Origin: Bugula neritina | Lineage: Eukaryota > Bryozoa > Gymnolaemata > Cheilostomatida > Bugulidae | DNA: 64,000 nt | Direction: 5' to 3' | Assembly (NCBI GenBank): GCA_964035545.1 | Contig: OZ037765.1 | Location: 4,337,698-4,401,697 of the forward strand | Part shown: in pieces, positions 23,990 through 38,300 of the stretch | Layout: each line of letters begins with the position of its first letter | How positions within the stretch are numbered: position 1 is the first letter of the stretch | Program-made: the position numbers and the translations under genes | Notes under the pieces: model-generated | The model's input: only the letters and a program-made list of their open reading frames with translations | The model's database searches: none | What the model was told of the DNA's origin: nothing

Positions 23990-26900
23990 TCAAGACCCAA
24001 AATCTGGGATCAAACTTGCAACTCTTTTCCTCATTTCTTCTCGTCGTTTCTCTTTCTCAACCTCTTTCCGCCGTTCTTTTGGAAGATTCTTCCAAGTGGA
24101 GAATGCCCAAGTCATTAGCCTCCTACAATCATTCATTGCACATTAACCTGCAGAGTTACAAGATAAAAGATGCTACAAAAGCATGTATACACTATCATAA
24201 TGTATAACGACTACATACCTCGTGTCATGTTGCCTGGCACGCCTTTCTTTCTCCCAAAATGATATTTTCTCCCGGGTAGTGAAGTCTAGCCAAGATTTAA
24301 ATACTTCGGATATTAGTCTAGAGTTGTAATAGCGTTCTGCCTTGGAAGTCAAGATATTTGACTGCAGCCTCCACTAAAAAATCAATACAAGAGTTGGTTA
24401 AGCAAGTGGATAAGTTGAAGCCGGACCTAAAAACTATGACCACACTCAGAGACACATGGAAGAATGTAGTTGGGTAGAAATCTTAAACTTTTCAAGCCTC
24501 TGTACCAAACTAAGGTGTTAACAATATGTATTTACATCAGCAGCTTACAACAATCCTTTGCCTTATTTGTTAATGTTCCGAAGCAAAAAATAGTTTAGAA
24601 CAACTAATATTGTATAAATATTGTATATGCAATCAAGATATTTTCTGAGTGACAATATTTACTTGAGTCCAGTTCCTAAAGTATCTCCTCACTAAATGCT
24701 TTCTATACATCCTGTCAGCTCTCTCATTGCGAGATGCCATGATCTCTTCATATCTATATCTCCATAGTTGAAAACATTGACTGTAGACAACAAAGCATTA
24801 TTAAGTTGGTACCAGAATCATTAAATTGTTTATCAATTTAAAAAATCAAATTATCTCAGGATATACAAATAAACGAGGATGCAGCTATTAGCTTTGTGTT
24901 TCAAGAGCAATTTCCTAAAAAAAATTCTGGTCATATTTAGAATGCTTCGATTAACTTAATCTACTGCCATAATAATATAAAAAAATCAAAACTGCTTCAA
25001 TAACACGTAAAAAATATAGAACTAGATATGTAGTTAGCAATATTTTTAACAAATTTTGCTCTCCTAACTCACTGACTCAAATTCTATCTGCTATAGAATA
25101 AGTGAGTTTTGATCTTTCCAACAAAATAAAAAATCACTATTCTATTTATGCCTGCCGAATCATAGCAGAGAAATCACCCATTCTCTGCTCTCCAATATCA
25201 ACTTTTATTATAAAGCAGACAGTCAAATTTTGTGACATCACAGCTGAAATTTTTTTATAAACTACATCGTGATTGGATTGACAGAACTCACTTTTGTAAG
25301 CTATGAGTACAGAAAAGTGCTGCTTTTTCACGCAATTCTTTCATATGGAAGTAGTGCTGCTTAAGCTGATTGAAGCCGTAAAACTTCAACACCCGGAGTT
25401 GAGAATGATCATCTGCTTTACGCTGATTAGCCAGTGCTTTCTCTTTCAGTTGTTGCAACTCTAACTCTCTCTATAATATCCCAGTATAGTTACTATTATA
25501 TAATATATAATATTACATCACAATATATAATATTATACAATATTACAGGATACAACATGTATTAGGAAACAATAAGCACTGATTGTGAATTTCCCAATAA
25601 ATAGAAATCATAAGATAAGCTACCAATTTTTCTTGTTTCTTTTTCTCTCTGAATATTTCAATTCTTTGCTTCTTTTCTTCTGCTTCCTGTTTTCTAATCT
25701 CTTCTTCTTTTGCTAAGAGCTCAGCCTAAAATTATGGACAATACATTTCTAAACAAATAGTAAAATAATGATACTAAGTAACAAAACTCTCTAGCAGTTT
25801 GAATGTCGTACCACACGCTGCTCTTCTAGCGCACGCTTTCTCTCTTCTCTCTCCTTTTTAGCCTTAGCTCTCTCCTCAGCTCGTTCTGCCATTTTTTGAC
25901 TAAACGCAGTTGAGGCGGCTGAAACCTTGCTAACAGAGCTGATATGTGACCTTGAACTTAGAGGTACTTCTACAGCCTGGCTGGTCTCGTTAGAGGAGGT
26001 GGGTGTTGGGGGAACCACAGAATTCAACTTTTTATCTTGCATGGTAAGCTTGGTCAGCTTTTCTAACTGCAAAAATAATTTTAGACACTAACAAAAACTT
26101 ATTGGAGAAAAGAGTAAAATGTTCAACGAACTTACAAAACAATACTTGCCCCAATGAAAAGATAGGCAGAAGTTAACCTATCAGGTACTGTATCTAAACA
26201 AATACATATAATATTATAGATGCTGCTTTAAACTAAACTCACCTGCTGCTGAATAACTTGCTGCTGCTTGACCTGCTCTTCCAGTAAACTTCTGTCTTGT
26301 TTAAACTTCAACTCTTCAATCATCTGCTTCTGCTCTTTTATTGCCTTTTGCTGTTCCTGCATTAACCAATCAGAACTGAAGACACACATTCAGCAATCAG
26401 AACTGTAGACACACATTCAGCAATCTGCCATGTAATACAGTTCCTACTGTAAACATTTTTTTAAGACAAAGTCCATTAAAGTAAGTCAACATATTTTTTT
26501 TCCATTAGGCACCCACACCAACAGCTTGCTGGAATTAGCAATTAATATCAACCATTTTTATACGATAAAAATAGCAAATTTCTGTCAATTATTGCTAGTA
26601 AGAATATTGCAGTAATCCACTTCAAGAAAAAAATTAAAACTTTTCTACTTACTTGTAGAATCTTTTGTTGCGCCTGGAATCTGTTTTGAAAAGACTTAGG
26701 AATCTTTGCTGAAGATGAGGAGCTACCTGTCTGAGAGATGGCCTCCTCAAATGCATCAGTTTGAGGATCCTCAGCTACAGTTAAATGAAATATAATTAGC
26801 CAATCATCATTAAATAATATACCAAACTTATCTTATATACAACTTATAAAGTTACTGATAGGATGTTATTATTTGCTACTGTTGATTATAGAATTAAAAA

Positions 26901-29900
26901 GTAAAAGATATACTAACCACAAAACTCAACTGGACACCACCCATCACTGTACTATATTATATAATATATACATGTCTAAATTTCAAGCTGTTTTACAACT
27001 ATAGATGTACATCAGCTAGTTAACTAAAAGAACTATAAAATTACATAACGAAGTACCTAATGGTGTATCAGTCAGGTCAGCTATCTGTCTGCCACTCAAC
27101 TTCAGATGTTTTCTTGTCACTTGCCATGGTTCTGTTGGTTGTTGTCTTCCCTTCGAGCTTTGAGGGCGGCTTGTAGCCTGCTTTCTAGCATAACTGAACA
27201 TCTCAGTCTACAACAGATACAATAGAGTGCATATTAAGAATTGACAACAGGCTAGAAGTCAGATAAGAGCATTAAACAAATTGCTTCAAAGGTATAATGT
27301 GACCAACAAGCTTATCAATAACAACTGCTGTTAACACAATAAAGCCAGTAAAAAATACAACATTATTATCTTAAAGCTTTACATATGTTACTAAACAAGT
27401 CCAGAAACCACAACTCTTACTATTTTAGACTCTGAGATTCTCTCCATTACACCATTTTCAGGTTCCGATTTAACTTTTTTTTCGGCCAGACACTTTCCGG
27501 CAGCAAGGAATGCTGACATCTTCTGTCTCACATTCAACTGATCACTAGTCAATTCTCTGGCTTTCTTCTGCTGTGCAACCCAAATTAGCCATTGCATTAA
27601 GTATTTCTGTAGCAGATGTCTCTCATAGTGGGTGGAGCTCTGATGTAACTTCCTGTGATCTTCTAACAGACTATTTTCATGCTGCAACTTCATCCTTTCC
27701 AGTGCTCTTTCTCTAGTAAAATGCCTCCATGCATTCCAAGACCTAAATAGACATTTCCAATCCGCCACTGCTCTTGCCTTGCCTAGTTGCACTCGTCTCT
27801 CCATAACAACATCAAACCAACTGTTGAAATATCTTTTCATCAACTGTAAAAAAAATTTCAAGCAATATCATTAATAATGCAAATGGTAAACAGGCTAACA
27901 TAATTCACATCAGCTCAATATTATAATGTCTTGTATTATAATGTCTTGTATTATAATGTCTTGTATTATAATGTCTTGTATTATAATTTATAATGTCTTG
28001 TATTATAATGTCTTGCATTATAATGTTTTGTATTATATTGTATTATGTTTTATAAAAATCTAATTACTTTATAATACACTGCAATCCATTACCTTATAAT
28101 ATATTTTAATATATCGAATCATATAGAAAAGTAAAAACAATTTGTTAATAAAAGTAGCACTCTGTCCACTCTTAAAACTAAAACCATCATAAAATTGTAG
28201 GACAAAAATTGTGACGATGCAGAACAGTAACAAATGAAAAACATTTACCTTTAGGTTGTAAGACACAAATCTAGTTTCTGCAGTCTCGATAGCTTTGACT
28301 ATCTTCTTCTTTCTTTCATTGTCCTGAGCTAAACTTGTGATATCAGATGCAGCAAGGCTAGGGGTTGGTTGTTGCTCTCTTGACTGTTTTGTTTGTTCTT
28401 TAGCCACTTGGGCAATCCGCCTTTCTAACTCTCTTTCTTCTTCCCTGCACAGGAATAGGGTCTTGCTATAACATGATATTAGGTAAAATCATAAACAACA
28501 CAGTATATTTTTAATCTAACAATATCTACATACTGCTTTCTAACTTGAGCTTTTCTCTCTTCTTGCAACTCTTTTTTTATTCTCGCCATTTCCTTTTGAA
28601 TTTCCATCTCATCTTGCTTTGCCTTTAATGCTGCTTTTCTTCTCTCCTAAATTACACCATAGAATTATTGTACAAACAACTACGATGGCCCAATGAGAAA
28701 TTTCTCAACTTAAAATGTGATGAAACAAGCAATACCTCAGCTGCCTTCTGCTTAGCTATGCTAGCCTTCTCTTTTCTAGAAGCTTCTTCTTCCTTTTTCT
28801 TTAGAAAATCTAACCTTCTTTTCTCTCTCGTTTCTTTAACCTATTGAACAAGCAATCACGATTACTCATATGCCATCTTTAAGGATGAAAGCATGTAATA
28901 AACTGTTGGCGCGCATGCATACCTGATTCTGGCGAATTTGCATTTTTACAGCAGGATCTCTCTTTGGCTGAGTAAATGTTGGCTGGCCACCTATATCACC
29001 AAGGTCTCTAAGAAACTCTGGTTTTACCACTTCTTTTCTTCTTAGTTCTTCTAGAATATTCTCTGTAGCAAGATCCTCATTATAACTTTCTAGGTTCATC
29101 AGTCGATCATATTCTACAGCAAAGAATTTTATAAAACATGTACCCTATTGACAATACTGCAAAAATATAAACAATACAATATATAACTAAAATTTTCTTT
29201 AACCTGACATGCAATATATATATGAATGTATTCCATGCATCAGTTGTTTTTACCTACAGATTTGCACAATGACTTTAAAATGAAAATTAAGTCCTTTTGT
29301 AAATGTTTCAATTTTGCCCTTGTTGTATAAACACAGTTTAATATTTATTTTGTATTTTTAACTAGATATGCTCCCAAGTATTTGACAGATATGTAACGTT
29401 ACCTTCCATTGATATTGCTCCTGCATCAGTTTGTTGAATTATATTTTGAATGGAGGGTTCAAATTTGGAATCATTTACATTCTCTTCATCAGACCATATA
29501 GCAGCTTCTGTGGTGTGATCATCCAATACAGTCAGTTGATCTTTAACCCAATCATTAAGAAGTTCTTGCGCTACAAGTTTTAGTAAACCACTCAAGTAGT
29601 AAGTAAAAACTAGTACTTTTCAATAGATTTTTTGTTTGGAAACAGTTGCATTGAATGAAACCACAACCATAAGTTAATGCAAATGGCAACCACAACTTTA
29701 TCGTAAGAGCATCCATTTGCATAACGTGAAGTAATGATAATGCAGTGATTGTAGCTATTATTTAATTCATTGGTCATCATTCACCATGACCAACCTTCTT
29801 CATATGCAGCATCATGGTCATGAAGTTGGTCCACAGTCTGTAGGATAGAAGCTTTGGTAGACTTTCCTACTCTAGCTTTTCCAAAAGCTTGAGCAGCAGC

Positions 29901-31183
29901 AAAATCAGATGCATTTTCAACTTTCTAAAACATTGTTGAACTAATAAAGTCAAAAGTTCTGCTCTCCAATGAACATGCTTTGTATGCTTGTGCTTACACC
30001 TACTGCAAAAAATAGCAACTGCATTTAGTTATTCTTTATTTAAGAAAATGCAAACTTGGCACAACATTCTTATACTACTTTCAATACAACAACTAATTAT
30101 TATTGCTACCAAGCATAAAAAATGAAACTAGTACAAAAATAATATCAAATTCTAATCAAAGCACGAGTTGGCTACACATTGCAAAAATTACTTGAGTTAT
30201 AACTGATGCTGGTTACTTGTGTTTCTAATAACTGATGCTGGTTACATGAGTTTCTATTCTTACAGTTAAATCATCAATAGTTTGAAAATATAATGCATGC
30301 ATACAAGTTCAAGGAGTGCAATGAAAAAATGATATTATTTTTCTAAAAGCTATATTTACAAACTTGCCTTAATCCATTGTTCTATGTCATCTGTAACACT
30401 CTCATTTTTAATCTACAAGAAAATCACATTTCCATAAACCACCTACTGGTTATAATGGCTGTTGTTTATATATTAGTCAATATTTTATATGGTGACATCA
30501 ACATGAGTAGTCCAACTCAATAAGTTGTACATCAGAAATAGTTTAATATATCCGGATTATAAGACCTCTTATATTGTAATAATAAACAAATTTTAGTTTT
30601 GAATGCTGGTGTAATAACACAAATTTAAAATATAAAATTGACATTTGACTAAACAAACTGATACAGAAGACTGCTGAACAGCTGCAGTGATAAAGGGAAA
30701 TCTCAAAAGCAAAGTGATATTATTTTAGCATGCACACCTATTAGTAAATAAAAAAATAACCAATTAAAATCAAATTAAATTTGTATTTTAGCAAAGACTT
30801 ATTATCATTAGTTTGTAGTTGATCTAAATAGAATAAATATTTTTTGCGTTTGACTTTCATTAAATATTGTTATTTCCATTCATTTATTTTTCAAAGTAAC
30901 AATTGGTTTATTTTCAATAAGATGAATAAGTTTAATATCAACACAGTATGAGTATCTGCAACTCCTTTCGAACAACTATTTAGCAAACATTGCAAAAGAT
31001 AATTATAATTGTAAAAGATATTATAATACTAAATATAAAACAATACTCGTACTCGTAGTTAACTGAGTACGTAATACGTATAGTCATACTGATAGTGATA
31101 CATACTCGAGCTGGTCTTTTTACTTTGGAGGTTATTCTTTGCCACTTATACAAATCAGAATGTGCAACAGACTCCATTGCCAA
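23990..31183 (-). CDS. CCDC191: CCDC191-like coiled-coil protein
   Basis: Eighteen exons on the minus strand: 31106-31183, 30368-30412, 29795-29924, 29403-29570, 28923-29113, 28736-28840, 28534-28646, 28249-28444, 27421-27843, 27057-27207, 26653-26774, 26243-26356, 25812-26066, 25624-25725, 25292-25470, 24663-24780, 24219-24373, 23990-24122. All phases close to 925 residues; human CCDC191 is of similar size. The N-terminus (DDIEQWIKKVENASDFAAAQAF, AQELLNDW) and the repeated WxxW/RxFxxW helices (YFNSWFDVVMERR, RSWNAWRHF, CFQLWRYRY, YFRNWTQ) support the call, as does the VASLIPDF end. Long E/K/R/Q coiled coils lie in between. CCDC191 is poorly characterised; no function is claimed. The intron after 30368 has a GC donor. 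The assignment rests on remembered family pattern, the gene structure on direct phase checks. Confidence 0.82.
27924..28045. repeat. 15-bp minisatellite in a CCDC191 intron
   Basis: About eight copies of TTGTATTATAATGTC, slightly degenerate (CATT, TTTT variants), lie in the intron between the exons at 27421-27843 and 28249-28444. They do not abut a splice site. Confidence 0.85.
29626..29760. repeat. Dispersed repeat, copy A
   Basis: Shares with 58186-58300 the blocks TTTGGAAACAGTTGCAT, AATGAAACCACAA, CATAAGTTAATGCAAA, GCAACCACAA, TAAGAGCATCCATTTGCA and ATGCAGTGATTG in the same order and orientation. An unclassified mobile-element family is likely. This copy is in a CCDC191 intron. Confidence 0.75.
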
Positions 31184-31866
31184 TAATTTTCACAAAAAAT
31201 AAAATACGACTAAAATTGTTACAAATGAAATTTACAAAGAACTAAAAAGCGATGACTGCAGACGATTCAAAGTGCCCTTAATCCGCCATGTTGTGTACCA
31301 TAGATATAGCCCCGCAAAGTACAGCATTCAAAAGCTGGAAAATTGTAGTTACGTATAATTGTAGTTTTATGAAAATGTTTTGTGAACAAATTATCAAAGT
31401 AAATAACATTTTGAATTAAAAGCTAAAATTCAATCAAAGATACAATAATCATTTTAGTCTCAAAGCTTTAGTCGTGTAGACAACTCCAAATTGTTGTGTT
31501 AATTTAATATTGAAATGCTTCTATTGATCTTTATTTTACTAAACCTTATGGTGACGTTAAGCTGTTTGGCTTGAATTTGTTATAAGTTTTTGTTCTTTTA
31601 ACTAAATTGTATTTTTGTAAACCATCAAATCAGAAAGCAAGTAATTGGTAGAGTATAATAAACATGGTTAAGAAAAGATGACTCCATAGAAAGTCTACAA
31701 TACAACTAAAATACAAATAATTACACTATGACTGGCAATAAGAGTTTTATATGTAATAAAAACATTCTGAACTATAAAATACATTTTACTGCAAAAATTC
31801 TAAAATAATAATTAGCTCACAAATATTTTAGGACAGTCAGTGTGTTTGGAATTGAAAATCGTTAAA
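31184..31866. other. Intergenic between SMYD4 3' end and CCDC191 5' end
   Basis: AT-rich spacer between two minus-strand genes. It must hold the CCDC191 promoter. A GC-richer stretch near 31250-31310 (GTGCCCTTAATCCGCC, CCCGCAAAG) lies just upstream of the start. No coding exon is seen. Confidence 0.5.
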
Positions 31867-34800
31867 TTACAGAAGCTCTTTTAATCCTATGCATAGCTTA
31901 CTGATGTCTTCAACTAGTTCATGGTCATGACTAAAATGCAGAGTATACACTGATTTAGCCTTGGTGGCAAAGGAGAGAGCCTTGGAGCGATCTCCTGCAT
32001 TATATAACACCTCTGAAATCTTGTGATACTCCCTGCCAAGCTCAATACTACCTTCATCATATATCTTCTCAAGAATATCAATACTAGCCATCAGTTTCTC
32101 TGCACTTAAATTCCTATTGCCTAGAACAAAACATCAGTGATACCCTGTAAATCTTGTAAAAACTCTATATCTTCTGAACATTGATTCAGCCTTTCACTCA
32201 ACGGAGAACCTGATGGCTTATGGCTCACCTGTGACAACATGTCACTTTCTTATAACATGCCACTCTCATGTCAATTTATTTCACCCAAATGTCACATCAC
32301 TTCACATCACAATAATTTCATGTCACATCAAATCATAGCATTTCTCTAACCTATTTCAGAATGGTAGTAGGCCTCCCTGTCAAGCAGTTCAGCGATCTCT
32401 ATACTGTTTTTATGCACAACACCACTGGCTAGAGCTTCTCTAGCTTTTCTAAGAGCCTTTATTGCTACAGTCACATAAACACTTTTATGCAATATACAAT
32501 AAAAATGCACAAGTTGCAAGATTTCTACTTTGCAGCCTGAAATGATAGGATGTGTAAAAGTTCATTACCATCAAGAAATATCAACATTAGAAATGTTCAA
32601 AATGGATTTCTACTACTAAAATTTGACTTTTGAAGCATTTGGAAAAATGAAAAATACGGCTATGGAGACCAGAACTGTGATAAAAAGAAAAACATTTTCA
32701 GGCAGCAGCATTGTGAACACTAAAGATTGGCGTTGAAATGTTGAATTGTGTTAAAACATGTATTTAAAAAAGTACATCACAATGCCTATATTTTCAAGAA
32801 ACACCCTAACTACCCAGATTGTTTTGAACATGTTAATTAGGTTACTAGCTTTTTAAAAACGACTGTCCTTTTCATGAAAACGATTTTAATCACTTGTTGA
32901 CAAGTTTTCTTGTATCTCCTATAAAATTACTTTTAGTATCTTTATATGCAGATCCCCTACTAAGTTATAGAAGCATGTAAAATGGCATACATTATCAGCA
33001 AATTTCACACTGACAATCTCAAAACAGCTAATGGAGCTGAGAATTGGGTGTGGAGTGCGAGCACGTACCCTGAGCAGGAGAAAGAGCTTCAATGCCATCT
33101 AACAGCCGTCTATAGTCTATGAGCTGAGCCACCTGGCGACTTGCATCATACTCCACGTGACAGTCGTGACATCTGGCTCTGGACTCACTGACCAACAAGG
33201 CACGACCTTGACACTCCACGCAACACAGGCACTACAACAGGCAATACAGACACTACAATACACAATACAGGCACTACAACAGGAAATACAGGCACTGCAA
33301 CAGGAAACACAGGCACTACAACAGGTGAATAATGTAAAAAAAGTACAACAAACTGTATGCGTATGGAGTATGAGATGCACAAATCTGACTGCTTTAATAG
33401 ATAATATAACAGCTGCAAAAACTAACGCCTGTCAAGAGTTTCTATCCTAGTAAGAAACTCCGGTAGGGAGGGCTAAGACCCGTCCCTCACCATAAAGAAG
33501 GCTAAAGATGGTCCCTAAGGCTAAGACTTGTCCCTTACCATGCTGGCAACATGGTTTGAGAGGTTCAGCTTGCAGCACAGGAGTAACTATTACCAGATAG
33601 TAGATACTCTTCCTGCACCACCAATCACCTTACTGGGTATCAAACCCATGACATGGCTCTAGCGCTCTACTCACTGCACTACAACTGCTCCCTACAGATC
33701 AACTCCACAACAGAGAGCTATATAACTGAATACACTAAAATGGTGTTGCTAGCATAGCCCGAGGTCTTATGTGTTTAGTGACCAGTTTCTGAGTGCTGAG
33801 GCGATTGAGTTGATATTCCCACATGTATCAGAGTACAATGCACTGAGAATGTTTGTTGTTGGAAACAAATTGTGTATATAAATGCTGAGAGTTAACCTTG
33901 TAAAATGAAATTGACTCTTCCTGTTTACACGGGACACAGTCGCAGTCAAAGTAGTACTGAGTCTTGAGAGACTTCTGTCTTTCTGACTTTTCCATCTTCC
34001 TGTGTTGTGGACCTACATGTATACAAACATCAGCCTACATGTATACAAACATCAGTCTACATGTATACAAACATCAGTCTACATGTATACAAACATCAGC
34101 CTACATGTATACAAACATCAGCCTACATGTATACAAACTCAGTCTACATGTATACAAACATCAGTCTACATGTATACAAACATCAGCCTACATGTATACA
34201 AACATCAGTCTACATGTATACAAACATCAGCCTACATGTATACAAACATCAGCCTACATGTATACAAACATCAGTCTACATGCATACAAACATTAGAATA
34301 TACAAGTACACAGCCAGCAACGGCTGAGTTTCACATTTTGTAATTCCAGGATCAACAACAAATTACAGGTTTTGGACATGTCCCCCCCCCCACATAAAAG
34401 GAGGGCATCAGACATGCCCCCTACATATGAGGAGTGTATCAGACATGCCCCCTACATAGAAGGAGTGTATCAGATATGCCCACCACATAGAAGGAGTGTT
34501 CCAGACATGCCCCCTACATATGAGGAGTGTATCAGATATGCCCCCTACATAGAAGGAGTGTATCAGATATGCCCACCACATAGAAGGAGTGTTCCAGACA
34601 TGCCCCCTGCGTAGAAGGAGTGTATCAGACATGCCCCCTACATAGAAGGAGTGTATCAGATATGCCCCCTACATAGAAGGAGTGTATCAGATATGCCCAC
34701 CACATATGAGGAGTGTATCAGACATGCCCCCTACATAGAAGGAGTGTACTAATAGAACAGAGTAGAGCCCCAACTTTCACTCACCATAACAATTGCATAC

Positions 34801-35194
34801 TTCGGCTCCAATCTTCAAGTCTACTGAATTCTTCACCACCAAAGAAGAGCCAACAAAGCTAGAATTATATTATCATGTTGTATACATAGATACATTACAT
34901 ATGCAATACATATACATTACATATGCAATACATATACATTACATATGCAATACATATACATTACATATGCAATACATATCCATTACATACATGATTGCCA
35001 AGGGGATAACCTAGTTTTATATAATAGATTGGGCCTGCATGATATAACATACATGTAATACTTTAGACAGATCACATGTAGAAGGATAGACACAACAGTG
35101 CAACTGTCATCCACTACTGCTGCTACCAATACTGTTGCTGCAGCTGTTATTAATGCTGCTGCTGCTATTGCTGCTGCTGCTGCTACTACTACCA

Positions 35195-35234
<40 letters not shown>

Positions 35235-35275
35235 CACTACTACTGCTACTACTACTACTACTACTACTACCACTA

Positions 35276-35312
<37 letters not shown>

Positions 35313-38300
35313 CACTACTACTGCTACTACTACTACTACTACTACTACCACTACTACTACGACTACTACTGTCATTGTTACTGTTACATTGTATATCAGC
35401 AATGAGATACTGACTATAACAGTTGATGACTCACCTGGCTGTAATATTTGGTTTGCAGGAATGATTCATAAGACTGGCTGTAGGGTAGATGGCGCTGGCC
35501 AGTTTGCACTCTGTCATAGTGGAGGGACAACTGCCATGTTCGGCAGAGGATTCCATATGTGTTATGGCATGGGCATTGCAAATCAACTGGCGAATGTGAC
35601 GAAGCAACAGCAAGGCTACATATACCACACCTGTATCTTCTAGACTAGAAACTTCAGGAGGGAAGAACTGAGAGTCGAGTAAACAGAGCACTAGCGCCAA
35701 TGCTGTCTACAAGCAGATAAGACACTCATGTATAACATTAGTTAGTTTAATGCTCAGAAATTAAACGTAAACTAAAAGCAAATTTCGAAATAGGATAAAA
35801 ATAGGTTTTTTTATTCATCTCACTTTTAGCACAGAAAAATAAAATTTAAACATTGGATATACAGAGACTACACCAGCCATAATCTAAGCCAAGACTTCTA
35901 GTTCAACGTTTCTACTAATCTGACAACATGACAAAATTGTATCTAGCAGAATATAATAGCAAACACAGCTGCAGGTAAAATATCACTACTTCACTTCTGT
36001 GGGTATATTTACCTGCGTAGACTAACTCACCCTCTTATACTTATAGTCATCCGCAGGCTGAATATGCTCCTCATTTGGTACTAAATTATATATTGCATCA
36101 TATCCCGTCAAAGAGCTGGTAACTTGTTCCGGGTTTTCCGTTAGTCGAGATCTGTGGTCTATCGAGAATTTAGTTAATTATAATATATATTTCTCACATA
36201 CCGAGCTAAGTACAATACAATCAATAAGTTAGAGTGTAGTTCTGTAACTTTATGCGCACTTACCTAATAGTGTCTCGTATCCAGTGTGAGTTATTACTGA
36301 GCATGCAAGATGACCTATACCTGTCTAAATAATCAAAGTTTCAAATTTATTTAGTTGGACATTGAAATCGGTAAATAATAAAATCACAACTCAACTCTCA
36401 TTCCTGCCATTAATTTAAGTACAGAGATTTAATTACACAATTTGAGCACATCAAGGCAATCGTATTATTGGCTATTTGTTTATATAATAAGACTTACATC
36501 CACAATAGTGTTGAGATCTTTACACTCGAATTGGTGATAATTATTATAAGACCGAGTCTTACATTTCACTGAACAGTACTTGACTTTACAGCTACTGCTC
36601 CTACAGCTGAAACATACACAACGAGGTCAGGACAAACAGACTGAAACACAACTTGCAAGAAACAACAAAGCTGCAGGTAAGAATCAACATTTGGATGTTT
36701 AAAATAAATTGCTCAGTAAATAAAAATCATTAAATTAATCTTTCACTGGTTCTCATCTTGATTATTAACTGAAACATCAACTTAAATGCACCAGCATAAA
36801 AATCAAGTTATATTTTCACTCACAAGACTGGTACTGTGTGGACTAGCTGAAGGCAATGATAGCAGTGGGTGTTCCAGTATTGGGGTAAGAGAACCATTAC
36901 ATATGGCTGCTCACAGATTAGCACACTACCAGAGGGAGTGTCTGCCTTCACCTAGTAATTCAGAGATCTTAGGTAAAACCAGGTAAACGCAAGAGACACA
37001 TTCAGGAAAAGAAATTAAAGAAAAAAGTCTTTACAAATTAAACCAATCACTGGCTGGCTATCAACCAAAACACATGATGGTCTAGTGTATCATCCTTTTC
37101 AAATCAGAGAGTTTTAGCCAACATAATGGTGGTTTCATTATCTCAGTATTTTGCACATAGTGATAGACTGTCTAGATGATAAAAGAATTTAGTCGTAACC
37201 TCATCCCAGTGTCTCAGTTTCAATTTTAAAATTTCACCTTTACCTTACAAAGACCCTTAACACAGCAAACAGTAGGCATATAAAATATGACTGATGACAT
37301 TTATGCTGCAGAAGAGACCAGGACTTATGAAAACGATGACGTGAGTATCATATAAATAAAATTTCTGCCGACGTGTAAATTTTGAGGCTTACATGATAGA
37401 TGCTCTATAGATGGTCTAGGAGAAATATAGAAGGTACGAATTAATAAAAAATATAGCAATAAACACAGAGTAGATAACTTCTAATGCTTATTAAACGGCT
37501 GTTATAAAACATATTGCAAAACTTTTCCTTCATTATAAAAATGAGCATTTGAGTTAATAAAGAATATCCTAACAGCTACAAAACCTGTAGGTAACGGCCT
37601 TTAGTCTGGGAGTGTTTCATTTCCAAGACAGCAGATGCTGAAGGTAAGCTAAGGTGTGCTGTCTGGTACACAGTGATATCATCATGGCCTTCTTGGGAAG
37701 TTGTAGCACCAGAGGACTTCAAATTATCCAAAAATTCCCTTTCTGTAAATCAATAGAATGTATAAATAGCAGCTAACGAGATCTACAGAGCAAAATATAA
37801 CAGCAATACAAGTCATTGTATGTTAACAATGTGATACATAAACACAGAAACTACCATAAACAAAGAGGAATGTAAGCTCTTGACAGAATACCTGAGGTTG
37901 AGAGGGTAGGGATCTTCTGCTCTCTACTAAGCCTTTCAATCTCTTCACATACTACATCATTACAAATCAACATAATTAAATCAGGATGTTATACCATGTA
38001 GCATTCTATGAGTAGAATTCTTTAAGTTCTTTTACAAGCATGAGGTTTGTATAAGAACTTAAAGCAACATATTTACTGAGAGGGTCATCCTAGGCAACAA
38101 GGAAAAGATCATTTAAATGCTAAAATCTTTGAGCTGATTCTTGTGTTATTTTAAAGTCTCTCAGAGATTCTGATTGATTGATTGATTTTATTTCTATCAC
38201 TAACATGATATATGTTGTGAAAAAAAGGTTTCCCAGCTATGAATACAGGCAAATTGTTAGAACTAAATTCTCTGCCCATTAAAACAGAACAACTAATAAA

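Noticed and set aside
34013-34297. CRISPR-like look of the 22-bp array
   Set aside because: Units are directly contiguous with no unique spacers, in an animal intron; it is a minisatellite.
34983-35643. Poly-Val, poly-Thr and poly-Leu open frames
   Set aside because: Triplet repeat artefacts. The plus-strand frame also overlaps SMYD4 exon 11 in antisense.
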